DNA from: Flavihumibacter soli
GTDB lineage: Bacteria; Bacteroidota; Bacteroidia; Sphingobacteriales; Sphingobacteriaceae
Assembly (NCBI RefSeq): GCF_010692725.1
Contig: NZ_JAAFZB010000095.1
Span: 186,001-250,000, forward strand
DNA length: 64,000 nucleotides
Reading direction: 5' to 3'
The notes beneath the pieces are model-generated. The model made no database searches and was not told the origin of the DNA. It saw only the letters and a program-made list of their open reading frames with translations. Within the stretch, counting starts at the first letter, position 1. The number at the start of each line of letters is the position of its first letter. Below are positions 53,279 to 62,414 of this stretch, one piece after another. The position numbers and the translations under genes were made by a program.

Positions 53279-55027
53279 ATGGACACCGTTTCCGGCTTAA
53301 CAGACGATCTCACCATTACTGCTGAAGGTGAAACCCTGACTCAACAACATACTGTTGATGAGATAAGGACGGTATGGGTAGGTCCGGAAAATATTGTTTC
53401 AACACTCTTACACTACAAAACACTTAGTTCAAAACCCTTCGAATTTCTCTTTGACCTGTGCGGGGTAGATGAACGCAGTCGGGCAGGGAAATTGATAAGC
53501 CTTACGGCAGATTTTACAATCGTCTATACGCTCCTGTCCTTTGAGCGAAATCAGTTCCTGCGGATTAAGGTTGGCCTGACAGGGAACTACCCTTCTGTGC
53601 CCTCAATCAGCGGTCTATGGCCCAACGCCAACTGGTATGAGAGAGAGATCTATGACATGTTTGGTATTGTGTTCAGCGGTCATCCTAATCTGCGGCGTAT
53701 ACTTATGCCATTAACCTGGGAAGGACATCCTCTGCGGAAGGAACACCCGGCACGCGCAACAGAGATGGGGCAATTCAAATTATGGGATGAGAAGGAGGAC
53801 CGGGAACAGGAGGCACTGCAGTTTAAACCTGAGGACTGGGGATTGAAAAGAAAAAGTGACGATGCCGATTTTATGTTCCTGAATCTTGGACCACAACATC
53901 CCGGTACTCATGGCGTATTGCGCATCATTCTGCAGCTTGACGGGGAGGATATCGTCGATGCCGTTCCGGACATCGGCTTTCATCATCGCGGTGCGGAGAA
54001 AATGGGCGAACGGCAGTCATGGCATACCTATATTCCTTATACCGACCGGATCGACTACCTGGGGGGAGTGATGAACAATCTTGCCTACCTGCTGGCTGTG
54101 GAAAAGCTGGCTAATATTACGGTTCCGGACCGGGTGAAGACCATGCGGGTAATGCTTTGCGAGTTCTTCAGGATCGCGAGTCACCTGGTATGGTACGGAA
54201 CTTTTGCCCAGGATCTCGGGCAGCTGTCACCTGTGTTCTACATGTTCACCGACAGGGAAAAGATCTTTGATGTGGTAGAAGCAATAACGGGGGGAAGGAT
54301 GCATCCTAACTGGTTCCGGATCGGTGGCGTTTCACAGGATCTTCCGCAAGGGTGGGATAAACTGGTTTCCGATTTTATCGCTTATTTCCCGAAACGCCTG
54401 AGAGAATACCATCAGATGGTGATGCGTAACAGCATCTTTAAAGCGAGGACCGTCGGTATCGGAATCTACACCGTTCAGGAAGCGATAGACTGGGGTGTAA
54501 CAGGTCCGGGATTAAGGGCCTGCGGATTTGGCTGGGACTTCCGCAAAAAGCAACCCTATTCGGGGTATGAAAATTTTGACTTTGATATTCCGGTAGCCCA
54601 GAACGGCGATTGCTATGACCGGGCTGTGGTCCGGGTTGAAGAAATGTGGCAAAGCCTTCGAATCATAGAGCAGTGCCTGAAAAACATGCCTGCCGGGGAC
54701 TATAAAGCTGATCACCCGCTGACAACGCCGCCGATCAAGAAACATACAATGGAGGATATCGAGACGCTGATAACGCATTTTCTCAATGTGAGCTGGGGAC
54801 CTGTAATTCCCGCCGGTGAGGCCATGAGCTGTATCGAGGCCACTAAAGGAGCTAACGCCTATTATTTAATCAGCGATGGCAATACCTCTCCTTACAGGGT
54901 GCGGGTGCGGACGCCTTCGTTTCCGCATATGCAGATGCTGCCCTATATAAGCAAAGGATATACAGTGGCCGACCTGCTGTCGATACTCGGGAGCATGGAC
55001 TATGTACTGGCTGATATTGATCGCTGA
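53279..55027 (+). CDS. nuoCD: NADH-quinone oxidoreductase subunits C and D, fused
   Basis: A 582-residue fusion. The NuoC part is about residues 30-175, ending with [40 protein letters not shown]. The NuoD part, about 195-582, begins [23 protein letters not shown] and includes [35 protein letters not shown] and the C-terminal DIDR end. NuoD forms the quinone-binding chamber with NuoB. The last codons overlap a heptamer tract that leads to a non-nuo gene. Confidence 0.97.
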   Translation: MDTVSGLTDDLTITAEGETLTQQHTVDEIRTVWVGPENIVSTLLHYKTLSSKPFEFLFDLCGVDERSRAGKLISLTADFTIVYTLLSFERNQFLRIKVGLTGNYPSVPSISGLWPNANWYEREIYDMFGIVFSGHPNLRRILMPLTWEGHPLRKEHPARATEMGQFKLWDEKEDREQEALQFKPEDWGLKRKSDDADFMFLNLGPQHPGTHGVLRIILQLDGEDIVDAVPDIGFHHRGAEKMGERQSWHTYIPYTDRIDYLGGVMNNLAYLLAVEKLANITVPDRVKTMRVMLCEFFRIASHLVWYGTFAQDLGQLSPVFYMFTDREKIFDVVEAITGGRMHPNWFRIGGVSQDLPQGWDKLVSDFIAYFPKRLREYHQMVMRNSIFKARTVGIGIYTVQEAIDWGVTGPGLRACGFGWDFRKKQPYSGYENFDFDIPVAQNGDCYDRAVVRVEEMWQSLRIIEQCLKNMPAGDYKADHPLTTPPIKKHTMEDIETLITHFLNVSWGPVIPAGEAMSCIEATKGANAYYLISDGNTSPYRVRVRTPSFPHMQMLPYISKGYTVADLLSILGSMDYVLADIDR

Positions 55028-55081
55028 GTTATGAGTTTGGAGTTTGGAGTAAAGAGCAAGGAGTAAGGAATAAAGAGTAAG
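55026..55081 (+). repeat. Eight-unit heptamer tract at the nuoCD stop codon
   Basis: Eight consecutive 7-bp units of the GAGTAAG/GAGTTTG type fill the whole gap between nuoCD and the VOC gene. The first unit overlaps the nuoCD TGA stop, and the last ends two bases before the next ATG at 55084. Confidence 0.92.
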
Positions 55082-55083
55082 GT

Positions 55084-55479
55084 ATGATAAAGACCTACGG
55101 ATTAACCCATATAGCACTGATAGTAGAAAATGTTCAGCGGGCGTCTGATTTCTACAGGAATGTTTTTGGGGCAAGGGAGATGTATAAGACTGACGACTTG
55201 ATACAGGTTCAGACGCCGGGCAGTCATGATATCATCGTGTTTGAGAAGGGTGTGAAGCAGGGCGGGAACAGCTGCGGTATTAAGCACTTCGGCTTTCGGC
55301 TGGTAGATACGGGCGATACAGAGACAATTGTAAGATCAATTGAACAAGCCGGAGGCAAGGTGAAAGAACGCGGTGAATTTGTACCTGGTGAACCATATGT
55401 ATTCATGTACGATCCTGATGGCTATGAAGTTGAGGTCTGGTATGAAAAATTACCGGAAGGCGATTCCTCATTTAATTAA
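55084..55479 (+). CDS. VOC-family protein inserted in the nuo operon
   Basis: A 131-residue vicinal-oxygen-chelate protein with two beta-alpha-beta-beta-beta units: IKTYGLTHIALIVENVQRASDFYRNVFG and CGIKHFGFRLVDTGDTETIVRSIEQAGG, ending YVFMYDPDGYEVEVWYE. The candidate metal ligands are the His in THIAL, the His in KHFGF and the Glu in EVEVWYE, as in glyoxalase I and related enzymes. It is not a complex I subunit. It follows the heptamer tract, and its TAA overlaps the nuoE ATG by one base. Role unknown. Confidence 0.88.
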   Translation: MIKTYGLTHIALIVENVQRASDFYRNVFGAREMYKTDDLIQVQTPGSHDIIVFEKGVKQGGNSCGIKHFGFRLVDTGDTETIVRSIEQAGGKVKERGEFVPGEPYVFMYDPDGYEVEVWYEKLPEGDSSFN

Positions 55480-55952
55480 TGGACAAGATGTTAACACCCG
55501 AGGAAATAGAAGAGATTGAACATGAAGCTGCCCTGGTACCGGTCAGACGGGCTGCCTGTATTGAAGCCCTGAAGATCGTACAACAGCGCCGGGGTTATAT
55601 ATCGGATGAAAGTCTTCGTGATATTGCCGAACACATGGGTATGTCTGTTGAGGATCTGGACAGCGTAGCCACGTTTTACAACCTGGTCTTTCGCAGACCG
55701 GTAGGCCGCAACGTGATACTTCTTTGTGATAGTATCAGCTGCTATGTTATGGGGTACGAAAAAATATATGAGTACATCAGGGAGCGCCTGCAAATAGGGT
55801 TTGGAGAAACTACGCGGGATGGCCGGTTCACACTATTACCCAACTGCTGCCTGGGAACCTGTGATCATGCGCCTGCCTTAATGATTAATAATGAATTATA
55901 CCGCGACCTAACAACCGAGCGATTGAATGAAATATTAACGGAATATAAATAA
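55479..55952 (+). CDS. nuoE: NADH-quinone oxidoreductase subunit E
   Basis: A 157-residue subunit of the NADH-oxidising module carrying the 2Fe-2S cluster N1a. Ligands are C83 and C88 in LLCDSISCYV, and C124 and C128 in NCCLGTCDHAP. The N-terminal helical part includes QRRGYISDESLRDIAEHMGMSVEDLDSVATFYNLVFRRP, which is characteristic. Its ATG overlaps the VOC gene stop; nuoF follows 16 bp later. Confidence 0.96.
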   Translation: MDKMLTPEEIEEIEHEAALVPVRRAACIEALKIVQQRRGYISDESLRDIAEHMGMSVEDLDSVATFYNLVFRRPVGRNVILLCDSISCYVMGYEKIYEYIRERLQIGFGETTRDGRFTLLPNCCLGTCDHAPALMINNELYRDLTTERLNEILTEYK

Positions 55953-55968
55953 TGAGCCCTTACCAGCC

Positions 55969-57237
55969 ATGGAAAAACCTTTGACCCAGCATATCAACTC
56001 AAACCGTCCGCCATTGAATTTCAATGAGTATTCTGGTGTGGGAGGTTATGAGGCGGTGAGAAAGGCCATGGCAATGGCGCCGGCTGAAATTACAAAGACA
56101 GTCCAGGATTCCGATCTGAAAGGCCGCGGCGGCGCAGGTTTCAATACAGGCATGAAATGGAGTTTTGTACCAATGAATGGCCGGCACGAATCTAAATACC
56201 TGGTAGCCAATGCAGATGAAATGGAGCCGGGGACTTTTAAGGATCGCCTGCTCCTTGAGGGAAATCCGCATCAGCTTATCGAGGGCATGATCATCTCCGC
56301 TTATGCCATCCAGGCTAACGTATCTTACATATTCTTACGCTGGGCCTATAAAAAGGCTGCGCGCGTCATCAGGCAGGCCATAGCCGAAGCATATGACGCC
56401 GGATACCTGGGCAAAAATATTCTTGGGTCTGGCTTCAGCCTAGAAATGCATCTTCATACCGGCGTCGGCCGTTATATGTGCGGGGAGGAAACTGCCCTTC
56501 TGAACGCTCTCGAAGGTAAAAGAGCTACTCCGCGAACCAAACCCCCCTTCCCCCAGGTTAGCGGCCTTTTTGGGAAGCCAACTATTGTGAATAATGTCGA
56601 GACGCTGTGCAATATTCCGCACATCATTAACCGCGGTGCCGAATGGTTTAAGGATCTTAGTTTAGGAGACGATGCCGGAACTAAGCTGTACGGGATCAGC
56701 GGCAGGGTCAACAAGCCAGGGATCTGGGAGTTGCCGATGGGTACGACCATGCGGGAGCTCATCGAGGAGCATGGCGGAGGCATGCGAAAGGGCTATAAGT
56801 TCAAAGGAGCCCTTCCGGGTGGAGCTTCAACGGATTTCCTGGTTGAAGAGCATATGGATGTCAAAATGGATTTTCGTTCCGTCGCAGCTGCGGGCAGCCG
56901 TTTGGGAACCGGTACCATGGTTATCCTCGACGACCAGACTTGTCCCGTGGGTTTTGTGCATAACCTGGAGCATTTCTTCGCCCAGGAATCCTGCGGCTGG
57001 TGTACCCCCTGCCGGGAAGGCCTTCCCTGGACTGAAAAGATACTGAAGTCACTCGAGAACGGATCCGGTCGTCAGGAGGATATCAGCCTTCTGGAGATGC
57101 ACACGCAATTTCTTGGACCTGGCAATACTTTCTGTGCGCTTGCACCCGGCGCTATGGAGCCCTTGCAAAGCGCTTTGAAATATTTCAGAGACGACTTTGA
57201 AAAACATATTGACGAAAAACGATGCCCCTATAAATAA
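55969..57237 (+). CDS. nuoF: NADH-quinone oxidoreductase subunit F
   Basis: A 422-residue subunit that binds FMN and NADH and holds the 4Fe-4S cluster N3. The NADH site is GRGGAGFNTGMKWSF, the FMN loop is NADEMEPGTFKDRLLLEGNPH, and the cluster motif is ESCGWCTPCREG, with a fourth Cys in NTFCALAPGA. GVGRYMCGEETALLNALEGKRATPRTKPPFP is a standard block. It lies between nuoE and nuoG with 16 and 5 bp gaps. Confidence 0.97.
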   Translation: MEKPLTQHINSNRPPLNFNEYSGVGGYEAVRKAMAMAPAEITKTVQDSDLKGRGGAGFNTGMKWSFVPMNGRHESKYLVANADEMEPGTFKDRLLLEGNPHQLIEGMIISAYAIQANVSYIFLRWAYKKAARVIRQAIAEAYDAGYLGKNILGSGFSLEMHLHTGVGRYMCGEETALLNALEGKRATPRTKPPFPQVSGLFGKPTIVNNVETLCNIPHIINRGAEWFKDLSLGDDAGTKLYGISGRVNKPGIWELPMGTTMRELIEEHGGGMRKGYKFKGALPGGASTDFLVEEHMDVKMDFRSVAAAGSRLGTGTMVILDDQTCPVGFVHNLEHFFAQESCGWCTPCREGLPWTEKILKSLENGSGRQEDISLLEMHTQFLGPGNTFCALAPGAMEPLQSALKYFRDDFEKHIDEKRCPYK

Positions 57238-57242
57238 TCGTT

Positions 57243-59942
57243 ATGGCAGTGATCTACATAGATAATGTCCCTTATGAGGTGAAGGCCGGGAAAAATCTCC
57301 TGGAAGCCTGCCTCAGTTTAGGCTTTGACCTGCCCTATTTCTGCTGGCACCCTGCTATGGGCTCGGTAGGCGCATGCAGGCAGTGTGCTGTCAAGCTTTT
57401 TAAAGACGATCAGGATACAAAAGGCCGGTTGGTGATGTCGTGCATGGAAAGTGTCAGGGACAATCTCTATTGCTCTATCGAAGATACAACGGCTAAGGCA
57501 TTTCGCTCCCAGGTAATTGAATGGCTCATGACAAATCATCCGCATGACTGCGCGGTATGCGATGAAGGTGGCTCGTGTCACCTGCAGGATATGACCGTGA
57601 TGACCGGTCATGCCTACAGGCGCTTCAATTACAAGAAACGAACATACAACAACCAGTATCTCGGCCCACTGATTAACCACGAGATGAACCGGTGCATACA
57701 GTGTTACCGGTGCGTCCGCTTTTATAAAGATTATGCAGGCGGGAAAGACCTGGATGTTTTTGCAGCGCACAATAATGTGTATTTCGGAAGAGCAACAGAT
57801 GGTGTACTTGAAAATGAGTTCAGCGGTAACCTCGCCGAGGTATGTCCAACGGGCGTTTTTACCGATAAAACACTGAAGGAACACTATACGCGCAAATGGG
57901 ACCTGACGATGGCACCCTCGATTTGTCAGCATTGCAGCCTTGGTTGTAATATTATTGCGGGAGAACGGTACGGCGAACTACGGCAGATAACAAACCGCTA
58001 CAATGGCGATGTAAACGGCTATTTCATTTGCGACCGCGGCCGGTTTGGCTACGAATATGTTAACAGCCTAAACCGTATTCAGCATCCGCTGATACGCAGC
58101 CATGTGCCGGAGGCGGTGAACCGGGAAACTTTATTCGATCATTTAAAGCCGCTTCTTTCCGGCAAAGTCATTGGTGTAGGCTCCCCCAGAGCATCCCTCG
58201 AATCGAATTTTGCCTTAAGACAGCTGGTCGGAGAAAATCAGTTTTTCTCTGGCGTTCCTGAAACCACGGCCGAAATGATGGAGATCATACTTTCCGTCTT
58301 CAATACCGGGGATGTCCGAATTCCGTCAATGAAGGAAACGGAAGAGGCAGACGTTGTACTGATCCTGGGAGAAGACCTGAATAACTCAGCACCGCGGCTG
58401 GCGCTTTCAGTCAGGCAGGCGGTCAGAAATAACCCGGTGGAAGTTGCAAATACGATAAATATTCCTGCGTGGCATGACGCCGCCTTACGGGAACTCGTTC
58501 AGTCGGAGAAGGGCGACTGTTTTATTGCTTATCCCGTCATCACTAAACTGGATGAGTTAGCATCCGGCACTTACTACATTTCGCCTGATGAAATTGCACG
58601 TCTTGGGTACGCAATCGCGAATTTCCTTGACCCGCAGGCTTCCGCGGTTCCGGACTTACAGGGCAACATGCAGGGCCATGCGGTCTTAATTGGTAACAGC
58701 TTGCAGAAAGCCAAAAATCCGCTGATCGTAACGGGAGTCAGCTTACAGAATCCATCTATAATAAAAGCTGCGGCTGCTATTGCTGCTGCCCTGGGAGAAG
58801 GAGACCGGAAAGCGATGCTTGCCGTTGTCGTACCCGACTGCAATTCCATGGGTCTGGCAATGATGAATGCGCCCTCAATACTGAACAGCACAGCGTTGTC
58901 AACCATTGGTTCTCCGGATACTCTTATTATACTTGAGAACGACCTGTTCAGTATTAGTCAGGAAGCGCAGATCAGCGAAATTCTGGATCGTTCAACAAAT
59001 ATTATTGTACTGGATCACCTGCATAACCCTACTTCTGCCAGGGCTGATATTGTCATCCCTGTGGGCACTTTTTCTGAAGCGGATGGAACGCTGGTCAATA
59101 ATGAAGGCCGGGCACAGGCGTATTTCCAGGTATATATGCCAAAGAATGAAAACCTCAGGGAAAGCTGGCGCTGGCTTAGTGATCTGAAGAACCTTCGCGA
59201 CGGAACGACTGATGCAAATAACGTAACACCGCATGACCTGATCAGGCAGCTTGCCGATAAGATGCCACAGTTTACAGGAGCGGATCAGGCCATGCCGACT
59301 GCAGACCTTCGGATAAAAGATCAAAAGATTCCGCGGGAGCCTCATCGTTACAGTGGCAGAACAGCAATGAATGCAAATCTGGATGTTAGTGAGCCTAAGC
59401 CTCCTTCCGATCCCGACACACCGCTTTCATTTACCATGGAAGGCTATAAAGGGCTGCAGCCTGCTCCTTTAAATTCGTTCTTCTGGTCACCCGGCTGGAA
59501 TTCAAACCAGTCTGTCCATAAGTACCAGATGGAGGTGGGCGGGGCCCTGTATGGCGGTAATCCGGGGGTCCGGCTATTTAATCATATTAATCCGGGCGAC
59601 CGCAGCTACATGAATGGTATCCCACCACGGTTTAAACCTGACAAGGAGAATTGGGAGATGCTCCCCCTGCCCCACCTGTTCGGTTCGGAAGCGTTAAGTT
59701 CTTTGAGCAAGGGGATTGCTGAACTGTCGCCTCAACCGTACGTAGCTATCAATTCGATGGATGCTGAATCATTAAATGTGGATGAAGGTTCCATCCTTCA
59801 GGTTATAATAGAAGGTGTTCAGTATGAACTGCCTGTAAAGATCAAACCCGAATTGCCGGCCAGAACAGCGGGGCTTCCTTATAACCTGCAGGAACTAACA
59901 GGAATAAAGTGGCCTGCGCACGGACAATTAGTAAAAGGATAA
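57243..59942 (+). CDS. nuoG: NADH-quinone oxidoreductase subunit G
   Basis: An 899-residue subunit with the electron-wire clusters. N1b ligands are C34, C45, C48 and C67; N5 ligands H99, C103, C106 and C112; N4 ligands C151, C154, C157 and C201. The extra N7 cluster motif is complete, with C228, C231, C235 and C263 in the CxxCxxxCx27C pattern. The rest is a molybdopterin-oxidoreductase-like domain without a functional cofactor, ending in a molydopterin-dinucleotide-binding-type fold (residues ~800-899). nuoH starts three bases after the stop. Confidence 0.96.
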   Translation: MAVIYIDNVPYEVKAGKNLLEACLSLGFDLPYFCWHPAMGSVGACRQCAVKLFKDDQDTKGRLVMSCMESVRDNLYCSIEDTTAKAFRSQVIEWLMTNHPHDCAVCDEGGSCHLQDMTVMTGHAYRRFNYKKRTYNNQYLGPLINHEMNRCIQCYRCVRFYKDYAGGKDLDVFAAHNNVYFGRATDGVLENEFSGNLAEVCPTGVFTDKTLKEHYTRKWDLTMAPSICQHCSLGCNIIAGERYGELRQITNRYNGDVNGYFICDRGRFGYEYVNSLNRIQHPLIRSHVPEAVNRETLFDHLKPLLSGKVIGVGSPRASLESNFALRQLVGENQFFSGVPETTAEMMEIILSVFNTGDVRIPSMKETEEADVVLILGEDLNNSAPRLALSVRQAVRNNPVEVANTINIPAWHDAALRELVQSEKGDCFIAYPVITKLDELASGTYYISPDEIARLGYAIANFLDPQASAVPDLQGNMQGHAVLIGNSLQKAKNPLIVTGVSLQNPSIIKAAAAIAAALGEGDRKAMLAVVVPDCNSMGLAMMNAPSILNSTALSTIGSPDTLIILENDLFSISQEAQISEILDRSTNIIVLDHLHNPTSARADIVIPVGTFSEADGTLVNNEGRAQAYFQVYMPKNENLRESWRWLSDLKNLRDGTTDANNVTPHDLIRQLADKMPQFTGADQAMPTADLRIKDQKIPREPHRYSGRTAMNANLDVSEPKPPSDPDTPLSFTMEGYKGLQPAPLNSFFWSPGWNSNQSVHKYQMEVGGALYGGNPGVRLFNHINPGDRSYMNGIPPRFKPDKENWEMLPLPHLFGSEALSSLSKGIAELSPQPYVAINSMDAESLNVDEGSILQVIIEGVQYELPVKIKPELPARTAGLPYNLQELTGIKWPAHGQLVKG

Positions 59943-59944
59943 AG

Positions 59945-60904
59945 ATGAGCACAACAATCTATTATATACTGATGATCGCCATCCTGCTGTTCGTGCTGAC
60001 TACGATTGCTGCGTGGCTCATCTGGCTCGAGCGCCGGGTGCTTGCACTCTGGCAGGACAGGTATGGTCCAAATCGTGCCGGCCCCTTCGGTTTGTTCATT
60101 GTTGTTGCTGATACGATCAAACTCTTCTTCAAGGAGGATTGGATCCCGCCCTTCGCCGACAAATTTATCTTTGTCATTGCACCCGCTATAGTTGCGGCTG
60201 CTGTTCTTATGAGCTTTGTCGTTGTGCCCTTTGCCCCGGGGATCGTGGTCGCAGATCTGAATATCGGTCTCCTGTTCTTCCTTGCCATGTCTTCCCTGGG
60301 AGTGTATAGTATTGTTCTTGGCGGCTGGGCATCAAACAATAAATATTCCTTACTGGGAGCTTTGCGCGGGGCTTCGCAGATGATCAGTTATGAGGTATTC
60401 ATGGGTTTGTCATTAATGGGTGTTGTGATGCTTTCCGGTTCTTTCAGACTTACAGATATTGTACTGGCGCAGCAGGATTACTGGTTTATAGTCACCCAGC
60501 CGGTGGGATTCGTTATCTTCCTGATTGCCGGAGTGGCGGAAACACACCGGCTGCCGTTCGATATACCGGAAGCGGAGAGCGAACTGGTTGCAGGTTTTCA
60601 CTCGGAATATTCGGGAATGAAATTCGGAATGTTTTTTATCGGCGAATACCTGGGTGTAATACTGATATCGTCCATGGTCGTAACCCTTTTCTTCGGCGGC
60701 TGGCTCGGTCCATCGTTCTTGCCGGGCGTAGTCTGGTTCTTCCTCAAAACGTTCGTATTCATCCTCTTCTTCATTCTCCTGCGGGCTTCATTACCTCGTC
60801 CGAGATATGATCAGCTGATGGAATATGGCTGGAAGGTTTTGCTGCCACTTGCCTTATTGAATTTATTGATTACTGGAGCTGTGGTCTTAGTAATGAAAGA
60901 ATGA
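59945..60904 (+). CDS. nuoH: NADH-quinone oxidoreductase subunit H
   Basis: A 319-residue membrane subunit of about eight helices that forms the quinone tunnel with NuoB and NuoD. Motifs are [69 protein letters not shown] and [20 protein letters not shown] used the ATG at 59945; a longer reading would overlap nuoG. The nuoI gene follows after 67 bp. Confidence 0.96.
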   Translation: MSTTIYYILMIAILLFVLTTIAAWLIWLERRVLALWQDRYGPNRAGPFGLFIVVADTIKLFFKEDWIPPFADKFIFVIAPAIVAAAVLMSFVVVPFAPGIVVADLNIGLLFFLAMSSLGVYSIVLGGWASNNKYSLLGALRGASQMISYEVFMGLSLMGVVMLSGSFRLTDIVLAQQDYWFIVTQPVGFVIFLIAGVAETHRLPFDIPEAESELVAGFHSEYSGMKFGMFFIGEYLGVILISSMVVTLFFGGWLGPSFLPGVVWFFLKTFVFILFFILLRASLPRPRYDQLMEYGWKVLLPLALLNLLITGAVVLVMKE

Positions 60905-60971
60905 AAGATAGTATCGACAAATGGCGAAATGATTACAGGATTAATAAATAGTACCCTAAAAATCAAAAAAG

Positions 60972-61487
60972 ATGTTCAGCTTACTGAGAACCATAGGACT
61001 CACATTCATGCATATGTTCCATAAAAGGGAAACAATTCAATACCCTGAGGAAAAAGTTGTTTTGCGTCCCCGTTACCGTGGAAGAATAGTCTTAACCCGT
61101 GACCCTGATATGGGGGAACGCTGCGTTGGTTGTTACTTATGCGCTGCGGCCTGTCCCGTAGACTGTATAGCGTTACAGGCAGCTGAAGATGAAAACGGAA
61201 GGAGATATCCATCCTTTTTTCGTATCAACTTCTCCCGGTGCATCTTTTGCGGATATTGCGAAGAGGCCTGCCCTACCTATGCGATACAGCTCATACCGGA
61301 TTTTGAGATGGCCGAATATGACAGGCAGAACCTGGTATATGAAAAGGAAGATCTCCTGATAAACAGTCAGGGAAAATACCCCGGTTATAATTACTACAAG
61401 GTTGCAGGACTTGCCGCCGGAGTTAAAGCTAAGGGCGAGGGTGACAACGAAGAGCCTCCTATTGATATTCACAGCTTACTGCCATGA
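60972..61487 (+). CDS. nuoI: NADH-quinone oxidoreductase subunit I
   Basis: A 171-residue ferredoxin-like subunit with two 4Fe-4S clusters, N6a and N6b. The ligands lie in [17 protein letters not shown] and [17 protein letters not shown]. An amphipathic N-terminus ([19 protein letters not shown]) anchors it on the membrane arm. A C-terminal extension of about 55 residues is present. Its TGA lies one base before the nuoJ ATG. Confidence 0.96.
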   Translation: MFSLLRTIGLTFMHMFHKRETIQYPEEKVVLRPRYRGRIVLTRDPDMGERCVGCYLCAAACPVDCIALQAAEDENGRRYPSFFRINFSRCIFCGYCEEACPTYAIQLIPDFEMAEYDRQNLVYEKEDLLINSQGKYPGYNYYKVAGLAAGVKAKGEGDNEEPPIDIHSLLP

Positions 61488-61488
61488 T

Positions 61489-62022
61489 ATGGAAATAGCT
61501 TTCTACATAACCGCAGCGATCACGATAATCTCCACTTTGCTGGTTATCACCCGCTATAACCCCGTGCATGCGCTCCTGTATCTGGTAGTATCCCTCTTAT
61601 CATTAGGTATGATATTCTATTTGCTCGGTGCGGCCTTTGCGGCGCTGCTGGAAGTAATCATCTATGCGGGTGCCATTATGGTATTGTTCATTTTTGTCAT
61701 CATGCTCTTAAATCTGGGAAAAGAAACCGCAGAACAGGAGAAAAAATGGTTAAAGCCTAAGGTTTGGGCAGGTCCGGCAATTCTGGCGCTGGTCCTCTTC
61801 ATTGAGCTATGTATCCTGCTTAATACAAACGACCAGGCCCAATACATCAGTGAACTGCATGTAGATCCAAAGGTAGTAGCACTTTCTTTATTCCGGCCAT
61901 ACCTCATTGGTGTCGAGCTGGCAGCAATGTTACTTATGGCCGGTGTAGTTGGCGCGGCGCATATTGGTCAGCATAAAAAAACAGTACTACACAGGTTTTT
62001 ACAGGAAAAGGAAGGTACATGA
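61489..62022 (+). CDS. nuoJ: NADH-quinone oxidoreductase subunit J
   Basis: A 177-residue five-helix membrane subunit. The family core is [58 protein letters not shown], with the helix-3 pi-bulge region. I used the ATG at 61489 because an earlier start would lie within nuoI. Its stop overlaps the nuoK start (ATGA). Confidence 0.95.
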   Translation: MEIAFYITAAITIISTLLVITRYNPVHALLYLVVSLLSLGMIFYLLGAAFAALLEVIIYAGAIMVLFIFVIMLLNLGKETAEQEKKWLKPKVWAGPAILALVLFIELCILLNTNDQAQYISELHVDPKVVALSLFRPYLIGVELAAMLLMAGVVGAAHIGQHKKTVLHRFLQEKEGT

Positions 62023-62327
62023 ACGCTATCTCCACCAATATGGTTATGCTGCTTGCTGCCATCCTCTTTATCCTGGGGATAGCCGGCGTTGTCGTAAGGA
62101 AGAACATCATCTTCATGCTGCTTTCCGTTGAAATTATGCTGAATGCAGCGGGGCTGGCATTTGTGGCAGCAGGGGCCAGGTGGGCTCAGGCCGATGGACA
62201 GGTCATGTTCATTTTCATACTGGCGATGGCCGCTGCCGAAGTATCAGTGGGACTGGCCCTCATACTCCAGGTGTATCATCAGCATAAATCATTGGATATT
62301 GACAAACTGAGAGAGATGAACGGTTGA
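62019..62327 (+). CDS. nuoK: NADH-quinone oxidoreductase subunit K
   Basis: A 102-residue three-helix subunit of the proton-pumping arm, homologous to MrpC. The conserved glutamates are in [16 protein letters not shown] (helix 2) and [12 protein letters not shown] (helix 3), and both are proton-channel residues. It overlaps nuoJ by four bases, and nuoL follows after 87 bp. Confidence 0.96.
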   Translation: MNAISTNMVMLLAAILFILGIAGVVVRKNIIFMLLSVEIMLNAAGLAFVAAGARWAQADGQVMFIFILAMAAAEVSVGLALILQVYHQHKSLDIDKLREMNG

Positions 62328-62414
62328 ACCGGAGTTTACAGGTAGCGGCGGAAGTGCCAGCCTTAAACGATGAATTTAAAATATTGCTAAACGTATTATT
62401 TAAAGCTAGATTCA

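Noticed and set aside
57318-57932. A 204-codon open frame on the minus strand opposite nuoG
   Set aside because: It lies wholly inside nuoG, whose cluster ligands are all in place, and the antisense translation resembles no family.
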